Below, piece by piece: positions 46,402 to 56,131 of a stretch of 64,000 nucleotides of DNA. The stretch lies in the NCBI RefSeq assembly GCF_008039575.1, contig NZ_VDUY01000001.1, forward strand, positions 372,001 through 436,000, read 5' to 3'. The notes under the pieces are model-generated. The model saw nothing but the letters and a program-made list of their open reading frames with translations. It ran no database searches and was not told where the DNA came from. The translations under genes were made by a program, and so were the position numbers. The DNA comes from Zeimonas arvi. Lineage in GTDB: Bacteria; Pseudomonadota; Gammaproteobacteria; Burkholderiales; Burkholderiaceae_E. How positions within the stretch are numbered: position 1 is the stretch's first letter; each line of letters begins with the position of its first letter.

Positions 46402-47805
46402 ATGCTATCCACCAGACCGCCGCCCCTCGAGATCGACGAGGCGCTGCTCGACCGCTTCGGCGGGCGCGGGCCGCGCTACACCTCCTATCCGACCGCCGAC
46501 CGTTTCCACGCGGGCTTCACCCACGAGGACTACGATCGCGCGCTGCTGCGCCGCGCCGACCGTCGCGACGAGCCCCTGGGCCTCTACGTTCACGTGCCCT
46601 TCTGCCGGACCATCTGCTGGTACTGCGCCTGCAACAAGATCGGCACCAAGCACCAGGAGCAGTCCTCGCCCTACCTCGAGGCGGTGCTCAAGGAGCTGCA
46701 CCTGGTCAAGCACCGGATCGGCGCCGGGCACCGGGTGAGCCACCTGCACTTCGGCGGCGGCACGCCGACCTTCATGCCGGACGCCGAGCTCGCGCGGCTG
46801 ATCGGGGCCTTCCGGGAGGCCTTCGACTTCGCGCCCGACGGCGAAGGCGAGTACTCGATCGAGATCGACCCGCGCACGGTGGACGGCGCCCGCCTGCGCG
46901 TGCTGCGCGACCTGGGCATGAACCGGGTGAGCCTCGGCGTGCAGGATTTCGACCCGGAGGTCCAGAAGGCGGTCAACCGGATCCAGCCCAAGGAACTGAC
47001 GATCGCCCTCATCGAGGCGGCGCGCGACTCGGGCTTTCGCTCGGTGAACGTGGACCTGATCTACGGCCTGCCGAAACAGACGCCGGACAGCTTCCGGCGA
47101 ACCGTCGAGCAGACGATCGCGGCCGGCCCCGACCGGATCGCCCTGTATCACTACGCGCACCTGCCCACGCTCTTCAAGCCCCAGCGGCGGATCGCCGAGG
47201 CGGAGCTGCCCTCGTCGCCGGACAAGGCCCGGATGTTCGAGGAGGCGGTGCGGCTGTTCGAGGCGGCAGGCTACCTGTACCTCGGGCTCGACCACTTCGC
47301 CAGGGCCGACGACGAGCTCGCGATCGCGCAGCGCGAGGGTCGACTGAACCGCAACTTCCAGGGCTATACCTCGCATTCGTCGGGCGACCTGATCGCGCTC
47401 GGCGTTTCGGCGATCGCCTCGGTCGGCGACGTCTACGCGCAGAACGAGAAGGTGCTTCAGGGCTACTACGACGCGCTCGCCGCCGACCGTCTGCCGGTCT
47501 CCCGCGGCATCCGGCTCAACCGCGAGGACTTCATCCGGCGCGACGCGATCGAGTCGCTGATGTGCCGATTCGAGCTCGACTGGGGCTGGCTGGCCCGGCG
47601 CCGCGGCGTGGACGGCGCCCGCCACTTCGAGCGCGAGCTCGCCGCGCTGGCACCGCTGGTCGAGGCCGGCGCGGTGCGGATCGACGATGCCGGCGTGACC
47701 GTGCTGCCGCGCGGGCGCCTGCTGGTGCGCGCGGTGGCCATGGCCTTCGACGAATACCTGGGCAAGGGCGCTCGGCCCGCCGGCGGCTACTCTCGGATCG
47801 CGTAG
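46402..47805 (+). CDS. hemN: Oxygen-independent coproporphyrinogen III oxidase HemN
   Basis: 467 residues; a radical-SAM enzyme converting coproporphyrinogen III to protoporphyrinogen IX without oxygen. The HemN-specific cluster motif is C68-RTI-C72-WY-C75-A-C77, with the fourth cysteine that separates true HemN from HemW. RYTSYPTADRF, LYVHVPFC, FGGGTPTF, RVSLGVQDFDPEVQKAVNR (in pieces) and GLDHFARADDELA are also typical. The ATG at 46402 is preferred to one at 46300 because conserved sequence begins there. Confidence 0.95.
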   Translation: MLSTRPPPLEIDEALLDRFGGRGPRYTSYPTADRFHAGFTHEDYDRALLRRADRRDEPLGLYVHVPFCRTICWYCACNKIGTKHQEQSSPYLEAVLKELHLVKHRIGAGHRVSHLHFGGGTPTFMPDAELARLIGAFREAFDFAPDGEGEYSIEIDPRTVDGARLRVLRDLGMNRVSLGVQDFDPEVQKAVNRIQPKELTIALIEAARDSGFRSVNVDLIYGLPKQTPDSFRRTVEQTIAAGPDRIALYHYAHLPTLFKPQRRIAEAELPSSPDKARMFEEAVRLFEAAGYLYLGLDHFARADDELAIAQREGRLNRNFQGYTSHSSGDLIALGVSAIASVGDVYAQNEKVLQGYYDALAADRLPVSRGIRLNREDFIRRDAIESLMCRFELDWGWLARRRGVDGARHFERELAALAPLVEAGAVRIDDAGVTVLPRGRLLVRAVAMAFDEYLGKGARPAGGYSRIA

Positions 47806-47877
47806 GGACGAGTCGACGCCAGGGCGGGGCGGGCTTCGACCGGTATCATCCCGAAGCCTCATTCCCCGCCTGCAACG

Positions 47878-49563
47878 ATGCCCGCGCTGACCCTGCACCA
47901 CCGCTTCTGGCCGCCCGGCCGACCCTTCTCGCTCGACTATCCGCAGCGCTCGCTGTACGAGAACCTGTCGCTGTCCGCCCGCCGCAAGCCCGGGCACCCG
48001 ATGCTGGTCTTCTACGACGGCAGCATCTCCTACGGCGAAGGACTGGCCCAGGTCGACGCGCTGGCCGGCTGGCTGCAGCGCGAGTGCGGGGTGCGGCGCG
48101 GCGACCGTGTCCTGCTCTACATGCAGAACAGCCCGCAATGGGTGCTCGCCTATTACGCGATCCTGCGGGCCGACGCGATGGTGGTGCCGGTCAATCCCAT
48201 GCTGCTCGACGACGAGGTGGCGCACCTTGCCGCCGACAGCGGCGCGCGCGTGGCCATCGCGGCCGAGGATCTTGCCGCGCACCTCGGCCGGGCCGGGCTC
48301 GCGCACCTGGTACTGGTCCGCTATGCCGACTGCATCGGCCACCCGTCCGCGCCGCGCACGCCGGCGTCGCTGCTGGCCGATCCGGTCGACATCGCGTCCC
48401 TGGGCCAGCGCCTGACGGGGGTCCGGATCGCGCGCTGGGCCGACGCGCTGGCGGCCGGCATCGCGCCGGGTCCGCACCTGGCCGGCCCCGACGACCTCGC
48501 GGTGCTGCCCTATTCGTCCGGCACCACCGGCAAGCCCAAGGGCTGCGTGCACACGCACAGGACCGTGATGGCCACGGCGGTCATGCACGCCCACTGGGCC
48601 GACTGGGGCGAAGCGCCGGTGATCCTGGCCACGCTGCCGCTCTTTCACGTGACCGGCATGCAGGGCAACATGAACTGCCCGATCCTGCTCGGCGCCACGA
48701 TGGTGGTGCTCCAGCGCTGGGACCGCGAGGCGGCGGCCGCGCTGATCGAATCGATGAAGATCACCTCGTGGTCCTGCATCACCACGATGGCGATCGACCT
48801 GCTGTCGATGCCCGGCATCGAGCGGCACGACCTGTCCAGCCTGCGCCGGATCGGCGGCGGCGGCGCCTCGATGCCCGAGGCCGTCGGCGCCCGGCTGAAG
48901 GCGCTCACCGGCCTGGAGTACATCGAGGGCTACGGGCTGTCCGAGACCATCGCGCCCACCCACATCAACCCGCCGCAGCGCCCGAAGCGGCAGTGCGGGG
49001 GCGTGCCGATCTTCGACGTCGACTCGCGGATCATCGACCCCGACACGCTGGCCGAGCGCGGCCCGAACGAGTCGGGCGAGATCGCGATCCACGCCCCGCA
49101 GGTGTTCCTCGGCTACTGGAACGACCCCGAGGCCACGCGGGCCGCGTTCGTCGAGATCGAAGGCAAGCGCTTCTTTCGCACCGGTGACATCGGCCACTAC
49201 GACGACGAGGGTTATTTCTTCATCACCGACCGTCTCAAGCGGATGATCAACGCCTCGGGCTTCAAGGTCTGGCCGGCCGAGATCGAGGCGATGATGTACG
49301 CGCACCCGGACATCCGCGAGGCCTGCGTGATCGCGGCCCGCGACGAGCGGCGAGGCGAGACGGTGAAGGCGGTGGTGGTGCTGAAGCCGGAAAGCCGCGG
49401 CCGCGTGGGCGCCGACGACATCGTGGCCTGGTGCCGCGAACGGATGGCCGCGTACAAGGCGCCGCGCGTCGTCGAGATCGTCGACGCGCTGCCGCGCTCG
49501 GCCACCGGAAAGATCATGTGGCGCGAACTGCAGGACAAGGCATTGCGCGCGGCCCGGGCCTGA
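47878..49563 (+). CDS. AMP-binding acyl-CoA ligase (long-chain fatty acid-CoA ligase type)
   Basis: 561 residues of the adenylate-forming family. P-loop-like motif YSSGTTGKPKG (212-222), GYGLSETIAPTH, RTGDIGHYDDEGYFFITDR and the C-terminal catalytic lysine K545 in SATGKIMWREL are intact. It should activate a fatty or aryl acid to its CoA thioester via acyl-AMP. The next two genes (CMD family, small protein) follow on the same strand. The chain length of the substrate cannot be read from sequence. Confidence 0.92.
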   Translation: MPALTLHHRFWPPGRPFSLDYPQRSLYENLSLSARRKPGHPMLVFYDGSISYGEGLAQVDALAGWLQRECGVRRGDRVLLYMQNSPQWVLAYYAILRADAMVVPVNPMLLDDEVAHLAADSGARVAIAAEDLAAHLGRAGLAHLVLVRYADCIGHPSAPRTPASLLADPVDIASLGQRLTGVRIARWADALAAGIAPGPHLAGPDDLAVLPYSSGTTGKPKGCVHTHRTVMATAVMHAHWADWGEAPVILATLPLFHVTGMQGNMNCPILLGATMVVLQRWDREAAAALIESMKITSWSCITTMAIDLLSMPGIERHDLSSLRRIGGGGASMPEAVGARLKALTGLEYIEGYGLSETIAPTHINPPQRPKRQCGGVPIFDVDSRIIDPDTLAERGPNESGEIAIHAPQVFLGYWNDPEATRAAFVEIEGKRFFRTGDIGHYDDEGYFFITDRLKRMINASGFKVWPAEIEAMMYAHPDIREACVIAARDERRGETVKAVVVLKPESRGRVGADDIVAWCRERMAAYKAPRVVEIVDALPRSATGKIMWRELQDKALRAARA

Positions 49564-49654
49564 GGCACGCTCCCGGCGCCCCGCGACGGCACGGCCCGCC
49601 GCCCACGCATCGACAGACCTATCGACATACCGACCGCGAGGAGGAAGCGAACCG

Positions 49655-50185
49655 ATGGCGAGAATCCCCTATGTGAGCGCAGACCTGGCCGAGCCGCGCG
49701 AGATCGTCGACGCCGTGCGCAAGCGCCGCGGCGGCACGCTGCTCAACCTGGACCGGATGCTGCTGCACAGTCCCGAGCTCGCCAGCGGCTGGAACGCCTA
49801 TCTCGGCGCGGTGCGCACCCGGCTCTCGCTCTCGCCCAGGCTGCGCGAGCTCGCGATGTGCATCGTGGCGGTCGTCAACGGCGCCGAGTACGAGTTCATC
49901 CACCACGCGCCGGTGTTCATCGAGGCCGGCGGCACCCAGGCCCAGGTCGACGCGATGCGCGACCCCGACCGGGCAGCGGCCGACAGCGCGCTGTTCGACG
50001 ACACCGACCGCGCCGCGCTGGCGGTCGCGATCGCGATGACCCGCTCGGTCAAGGTCCCCGATGCGGCCTTCGACGCGCTGAAGTCCCGACTGCCCGAACG
50101 CGAGCTGGTCGAGTTCGTGGCCACCGTCGCGGCCTACAACATGGTGTCGCGCTTCCTGGTCGCGATGGGCGTGGAACCCGAATGA
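49655..50185 (+). CDS. Carboxymuconolactone decarboxylase/AhpD-like family protein
   Basis: 176 residues, helical, with the core of the CMD/AhpD fold: LSPRLRELAMCIVAVVNGAEYEFIHHAPVFIEAGG (start LSPRLRELAMC, end FIHHAPVFIEAG) then DRAALAVAIAMTRSVKVPD and VEFVATVAAYNMVSRFLVA. Only one cysteine lies in the helix where AhpD has CxxC, so a disulfide-reductase role is unlikely. Such proteins often accompany acyl-CoA ligases in catabolic operons. GAGGAGGAA precedes the ATG. The stop overlaps the next start (ATGA). Confidence 0.88.
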   Translation: MARIPYVSADLAEPREIVDAVRKRRGGTLLNLDRMLLHSPELASGWNAYLGAVRTRLSLSPRLRELAMCIVAVVNGAEYEFIHHAPVFIEAGGTQAQVDAMRDPDRAAADSALFDDTDRAALAVAIAMTRSVKVPDAAFDALKSRLPERELVEFVATVAAYNMVSRFLVAMGVEPE

Positions 50186-50526
50186 CACGCAAGGCCTCCG
50201 GACCGCTGATGGTGCGGTTGCCGCCCGCCCTGGCGGAGTTCCTGCGCAGGGAGGCCGGGCACCGCGGGGTCACCGCGCCGGAACTCGCCCGCCAGTTGCT
50301 GATGCGGGGGCTGCACGCGCAGCGGCTCGACGACGTGATCCGCGACCTCTACCCGGATTGCGGCGCGGCGCCGCCCAGCAGCGAGGCCATGCTCGCCGCC
50401 CGGCTCGAGGCCGGCGCGGTGCTCGGCGCGTTCTCGGCGCCGCCCCCGCGCCGGCCTGCGGCGCCATCCGACGCCTGCGAGGCGACCCGCCACGCGATCG
50501 ATCGCGCGTCGCGCCGAAACGCGTGA
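50182..50526 (+). CDS. Small protein with ribbon-helix-helix-like N-terminus
   Basis: 114 residues. The N-terminal PLMVRLPPALAEFLRREAG followed by VTAPELARQLLMRGL has the strand-helix-helix pattern of CopG/Arc-type DNA-binding proteins; this is pattern recognition, not a firm family match. The remainder is Ala/Pro-rich and probably flexible. The ATG overlaps the CMD stop codon (50182-50185), so it is co-translated. It could be a local autoregulator of the ligase/CMD genes. Confidence 0.65.
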   Translation: MTRKASGPLMVRLPPALAEFLRREAGHRGVTAPELARQLLMRGLHAQRLDDVIRDLYPDCGAAPPSSEAMLAARLEAGAVLGAFSAPPPRRPAAPSDACEATRHAIDRASRRNA

Positions 50527-50766
50527 GCCCGGTCCGGACGCCTGGCGCCCAACTTCCGCTGGACAAGGCCCTCCCCGTCGTGTAAGGTGCGCCTCGCATA
50601 CGGTTCAAGCAGATCCCACTTTCTTGTGTCAAGCCCGCCTGCCCCGCAGCGCGTCGCGGCCGAATCCCGGCCTGGAATACCTGGTTGTGCTCTCTTGATT
50701 TGTTTGCCGCCACGGGCATGTTTCGCCCAAGGCGTTTCTAGTCATGCGTAATCAATGGAGCGCAAC

Positions 50767-50976
50767 ATGAGCAGAGCAACCGGCACGGTCAAGTGGTTCA
50801 ACGAATCGAAGGGCTTCGGCTTCATCGCCCCCGACGATGGCAGCGCGGATCTCTTCGCGCACTTCTCGGAAATCCAGGGCAGCGGTTTCAAGACCCTGCA
50901 GGAAGCCCAGCGGGTCGAGTTCACCGTCAAGCAGGGCCCGAAGGGCCTGCAGGCTTCGGCGATCAAGCCCCTGTAA
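50767..50976 (+). CDS. cspA: CspA family cold-shock protein
   Basis: 69 residues, a single cold-shock domain. RNA-binding motifs KGFGFI (RNP1) and LFAHFS (RNP2) are present with [21 protein letters not shown] N-terminal sequence. It binds single-stranded nucleic acid and acts as an RNA chaperone. The ATG at 50767 has GGAG upstream; an in-frame ATG at 50755 is possible. The gap before it (50527-50766) probably contains a long 5' untranslated region, as is usual for csp genes. A strong terminator follows. Confidence 0.96.
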   Translation: MSRATGTVKWFNESKGFGFIAPDDGSADLFAHFSEIQGSGFKTLQEAQRVEFTVKQGPKGLQASAIKPL

Positions 50977-51041
50977 GCCGGCTCCGGACCGACGCCAGCC
51001 CGCCCTTCGGGGCAGCCGGCGTCCGCTCCCGGAACCCGAAG

Positions 51042-51071
51042 AACGCGCCGCTCACGCGGCGCGTTTTTTTT
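51042..51071 (+). terminator. Intrinsic terminator of the cold-shock gene
   Basis: AACGCGCCGC (51042-51051), loop TCAC, GCGGCGCGTT (51056-51065), then a run of eight T ending at 51071. This is a textbook rho-independent terminator for the plus strand. The loop also contains the stop codon of the convergent membrane-protein gene. Confidence 0.93.
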
Positions 51072-52011
51072 CGCCCGCAGGCAGCGCAGGTTCCTGCAGC
51101 GCCGCGGCCAGGGCTGCGACGATCGCCATCGTGAGCAGCACCCTGCCCACCAGCACGATCCAGACGTCGGCGCCGAGCGCGAGGAACAACAGCGTGTCCT
51201 CGATCAGCGAATGCGACAGCGAAAGCCAGGTCAGCGCCAGGAAGCGGGTGCGCGCCGCGAAGCGCTGCCGCTCGGCCTCCTCGATGATCAGCGCGCCGCC
51301 GTAGGTCAGGCCCAGCAGCACGCCCACGGTGGTCACCGGCGCAGCGGCCGGCGGCAGCCCGCTCACCCGCAGGACCGGCGCCATCAGCGCGGTGATGCGG
51401 CGGGTGATACCCGTGCGCTCCAGCAGGTCCAGCAGCATGAGCAGGGCCACGATGATGCCGAAGGTGAGCGCGAGCGAGAAAGCGGTGGCGGCCAGCCAGT
51501 CCCCCAGACCGCCAGCACCGGAAGCGGCGTCCTGCGCGCCGCCCTGCAACCAGCCGAAGGAGACCGGATCGGCGAGGACGCCGGCGGCGCCGCAGGCCCA
51601 GGTGACCAGCGTGCCGTAGGCGAGCGCGGCGCCGATCCGCAGGCCCGCCGTCACCCAGAAACTGGCGCCGGCCCGCCGCACGATCGCCTGCTCCACCGGG
51701 ACCCCGTGCGCGAACAGGACCATGGCCGCCAGCGCGCTGAACTGGGCCACGCTCATCTCGAGCGTGGGCCCGAAACCGACCAGGGCGCCGATCGCGCCGT
51801 AGACCCCCACGAAGACGCCGGTGACCCAGATCATGCCGGCCTCGGGCGGCAGACCCAGCCACCCGATGGCGGGCGCGATCGCCCGCCCCAGCCCGTCGAC
51901 CAGGCCCATCTCCTGGCCCACGCGCACCGCGATCATCACGGGCAGCATGACCTTGACCAGCGCGAGGAACAGACGCCGAGTGCGGGCGAGGAGCGCGGCG
52001 AGGTAGGGCAT
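51052..52011 (-). CDS. Nucleoside-recognition (Gate) domain membrane protein
   Basis: 319 residues with about eight membrane segments. Sequence such as VMLPVMIAVRVGQEMGLVDGLG, MIWVTGVFVGVYGAIGAL and LGLTYGGALIIEEAERQRF followed by WLSLSHSLIEDTLLF resembles the Gate/nucleoside-recognition domain found in SpmA/SpmB, YjiH and FeoB-like proteins. The transported compound is unknown. It is convergent to the cold-shock gene and divergent from groES. Confidence 0.8.
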   Translation of the reverse strand: MPYLAALLARTRRLFLALVKVMLPVMIAVRVGQEMGLVDGLGRAIAPAIGWLGLPPEAGMIWVTGVFVGVYGAIGALVGFGPTLEMSVAQFSALAAMVLFAHGVPVEQAIVRRAGASFWVTAGLRIGAALAYGTLVTWACGAAGVLADPVSFGWLQGGAQDAASGAGGLGDWLAATAFSLALTFGIIVALLMLLDLLERTGITRRITALMAPVLRVSGLPPAAAPVTTVGVLLGLTYGGALIIEEAERQRFAARTRFLALTWLSLSHSLIEDTLLFLALGADVWIVLVGRVLLTMAIVAALAAALQEPALPAGEKKRAA

Positions 52012-52133
52012 GCCGAAGGAAGGGGGAAAGGAGGAAGGGAGCAGTTCGTGGCGCGCGCCCGGCGCCGGCGCGCGTCGGGCGGGTCTTCCTGGAACGGGCG
52101 GCGGAAAGAATAACCCGGTCGACAGGCCCGGCG

Positions 52134-52162
52134 CTTGAAAAATTCCGTCGAGCCCCTACAAT
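52134..52162 (+). promoter_or_regulatory. Heat-shock (sigma-32) promoter of groESL, overlapping a sigma-70-like promoter
   Basis: CTTGAAA (52134-52140), a 12-base spacer and CCCCTACAAT (52153-52162) match the RpoH consensus. Within it TTGAAA (52135-52140) and TACAAT (52157-52162), 16 bases apart, form a good vegetative promoter. It sits directly against the CIRCE operator. Confidence 0.88.
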
Positions 52163-52188
52163 TAGCACTCGCCAGCGGTGAGTGCTAA
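52162..52188. promoter_or_regulatory. CIRCE operator (HrcA binding site)
   Basis: TTAGCACTC (52162-52170), nine bases, GAGTGCTAA (52180-52188): a perfect CIRCE inverted repeat. It starts at the last base of the -10 box, so HrcA would block groESL transcription until heat stress. Confidence 0.97.
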
Positions 52189-52295
52189 CAAGAATGCGGC
52201 ACCAGCACGCTGCCGTGGGGATTGTCCGAAGTCGGCCCTGTCCGGCTTTCTGATCCTGTCTGTTCGCTTTTCATTCCAATTCGGAGCCAAATCGC

Positions 52296-52583
52296 ATGAA
52301 ACTGCGTCCTTTGCATGATCGCGTGATCATCAAGCGTCTGGACAACGAGCGCAAGACCTCGTCGGGCATCGTGATTCCCGACAACGCCGCCGAGAAGCCG
52401 GACCAGGGCGAGATTCTCGCCGTGGGCAACGGCAAGGTCGGTGACGACGGCAAGGTCCGCCCGCTGGCCGTCAAGGTCGGCGACAAGGTCCTGTTCGGCA
52501 AGTACAGCGGCCAGACCGTCAAGGTCGACGGCGAGGAGCTGCTGGTCATGCGCGAAGAAGACATCATGGCCGTGGTCGAGTAA
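52296..52583 (+). CDS. groES: Co-chaperonin GroES
   Basis: 95 residues; the lid of the GroEL folding chamber. [18 protein letters not shown], the mobile-loop region [19 protein letters not shown] (in part) and [20 protein letters not shown] (in part) are typical. GGAG lies upstream of the ATG. It is followed 28 bases later by groEL. Expression is governed by the sigma-32 promoter and CIRCE site upstream. Confidence 0.98.
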   Translation: MKLRPLHDRVIIKRLDNERKTSSGIVIPDNAAEKPDQGEILAVGNGKVGDDGKVRPLAVKVGDKVLFGKYSGQTVKVDGEELLVMREEDIMAVVE

Positions 52584-52605
52584 GTAACAGATTTCGAGGA
52601 GTTAA

Positions 52606-54255
<1,650 letters not shown>

Positions 54256-54306
54256 TCGGTCTTCGGACCGGTCGTGGCGCGGCCCTCGTGGCCGCGCGGC
54301 CCAGAG

Positions 54307-54334
54307 AAAAGCCCGGCGAAAGCCGGGCTTTTTT
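54307..54334 (+). terminator. Intrinsic terminator of groESL
   Basis: AAAAGCCCGGC (54307-54317), a GAAA tetraloop and GCCGGGCTTTT (54322-54332), with T's to 54334. A perfect stem with a stable loop and T-run. Confidence 0.93.
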
Positions 54335-54367
54335 CGTCTGTCGACTGTGATGCGGGCGCCCCGCCGT

Positions 54368-55159
54368 TCAGCGCAGTGGCGCGTCGTCCTCGAAGCGCCC
54401 CGCGTCCGCGGCGGGCCGGCCCGCCGCGTGGCCCGGCAAGACCGAAGCCCCCTGCTCGAAGAGCTCCCGCGGATAATGCTGCACGAAATCGTCGCGCACC
54501 TTGTCCAGGGGCAGGTCGGACCAGGTCCCATGATCGGCCTGGTAGGCCATTCGCCGCCGGTTGTCGGCGTCGAACTCCTGGTACAGCGCGTCGCTGGTGC
54601 CGTCGAAATCGGTGGGCCGTACACCGAAGCGCTCGCACAGCTCGATGTTGAAGGCCGGTACCGTCTTCACCCAGCGTCCGTCGACCCGCAATGCCGCGTA
54701 GCCGTGGTCGTAGAACACGTCGGTGCCGCCCATCCGCTGGCGCAGCTTCTCGGTGTTCATGTGATTGACCACGTCGGCCAATCCGATGGCGGAGGGGATG
54801 CCGGCCGCCCGCGCGCAGGCCGCGAGCAGTACCGCCTTCGGCACGCACCAACCGTAACCGGCCGCCAGGACGCTGCTGGCGCGGTACTGGATCGGATCGA
54901 AGGAGATCCGGTACGGGTCGTAACGGATTCCGTCGCGCACCGCATAGAACAGCCGGACCGCCTTGCGGCGCTCGTCGGCCTCGTCACCGATCGCGCGCGC
55001 GACGAACTCCCGGATCGCCGGCGAGTCGCTGTCCAGGAAACCTGTCGGCACGAGCCAGGGGCGCAGCGATTCGCCCGCGAAGACTTCCGGAAGCCCTGCG
55101 AGGTGGATCCCTCCGTCGGCTGACCGCCGGGAATCGGCTCGTGCGTTGGCTTCGTTCAC
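54368..55159 (-). CDS. Transglutaminase-like domain protein
   Basis: 263 residues, no signal peptide. The transglutaminase/protease-like core has the catalytic cysteine in GYGWCVPKAVLLAACARAAG, the histidine in FYDHGYAALRVDGRWV and an aspartate further on (PAFN region), the usual Cys-His-Asp/Asn order. Such proteins often act as cysteine peptidases or in undefined maturation steps. I chose the GTG at 55159 (AGGG upstream); a GTG at 55249 would add 30 unconserved-looking residues. It is convergent to groEL. Confidence 0.8.
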   Translation of the reverse strand: MNEANARADSRRSADGGIHLAGLPEVFAGESLRPWLVPTGFLDSDSPAIREFVARAIGDEADERRKAVRLFYAVRDGIRYDPYRISFDPIQYRASSVLAAGYGWCVPKAVLLAACARAAGIPSAIGLADVVNHMNTEKLRQRMGGTDVFYDHGYAALRVDGRWVKTVPAFNIELCERFGVRPTDFDGTSDALYQEFDADNRRRMAYQADHGTWSDLPLDKVRDDFVQHYPRELFEQGASVLPGHAAGRPAADAGRFEDDAPLR

Positions 55160-55349
55160 GAAGAATCCCTGCCTCGGTTGCGGCCTGTGCCGCACCCAGT
55201 GCCGCGTGTCCTGCCATGGGTCCGGAACGGCCGCGCACCCGCCCGGCACGGCGCCGGCGGGGCTGACCGCGCCCTTGCGCCGCTCCCGGACCCGACGCAG
55301 GCGGCCCGAGGAAAAGAGGCCACCGGCGGACAGGGCCAGGGGGCCGCGA

Positions 55350-56000
55350 TCAGCCCTGGGGCTCTCCGACGAAGATCTCGACGCGGCGGTTCTGGGCGCG
55401 GCCGGCCGCGGTGGCGTTGTCGGCGATCGGCTCGCGCGAGCCCCGGCCGTCGATGGCGATGCGGGTGGCGCTCACGCCGCGATCGGCCAGGTACTGGCGA
55501 ACGCTCGCCGCGCGGTTGACCGAGAGCGGCTCGTTGACCGCGTCGGTGCCGGTGCTGTCGGTGTGGCCGATGATCCGGACCGTGGTGCCCGGATTCGCGC
55601 TCAGCGTCTGGGCAAAACGGTCGAGAATGGGCCGGAAGTTCGGCTTGATGTCGGCGCGACCGGTGTCGAACGAGATGTCGCTCGGGATGTCCAGCTTGAG
55701 CTGGTTGTCGGCGGTCTGCGTGACGCCGACACCGGTGCCGGCGGTGGCCTGCTGCATGGCGAGCTTCTGCTCTTCCATGCGCTTGGACCACATGTAGGTG
55801 CCGATGCCGCCGGCAGCCGCGCCCAGCACCGCCGCATTGCGCGTGGCGGTGCCGCTGCCGCCCACCGCGCTGCCCAGGGCCGCGCCGGCCAGCGCGCCCA
55901 GGCCCGTGCCGATCGCGGTCCGCTGCTGGGTCTCGGTCATCGATTCGCAACCGGCCAGGGCGATGGCCGCGACCGCGAGGATTGAGATGGTCTTCTTCAT
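55350..56000 (-). CDS. OmpA family outer-membrane lipoprotein (YiaD-like)
   Basis: 216 residues. The lipoprotein signal ends at IALAGC (lipidated C18). A glycine-zipper segment (IGTGLGALAGAALGSAVGG, about 30-48) may insert in membrane. Residues about 100-213 form an OmpA-like peptidoglycan-binding domain with FDTGRADIKP, IIGHTDSTGTDAVN, LSVNRAASVRQYL and GRAQNRRVEIFV. It tethers the outer membrane to the cell wall. Confidence 0.94.
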   Translation of the reverse strand: MKKTISILAVAAIALAGCESMTETQQRTAIGTGLGALAGAALGSAVGGSGTATRNAAVLGAAAGGIGTYMWSKRMEEQKLAMQQATAGTGVGVTQTADNQLKLDIPSDISFDTGRADIKPNFRPILDRFAQTLSANPGTTVRIIGHTDSTGTDAVNEPLSVNRAASVRQYLADRGVSATRIAIDGRGSREPIADNATAAGRAQNRRVEIFVGEPQG

Positions 56001-56131
56001 GTGCTTCCTGCTCCTTTCGAGGTGACGAGACCGCTGGAAAGCGGCTCGCCGGGGAGGGAAATACCCTGTTCCATTTTAGCGGTTTCGGCACGGCGGCGTT
56101 CCGGCCGGCCAAGCGCCTGGCCGCCAAGCCG

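Noticed and set aside
50182..50526. Antitoxin of a toxin-antitoxin pair
   Set aside because: No small toxin gene is adjacent; the upstream gene is a CMD-family enzyme.
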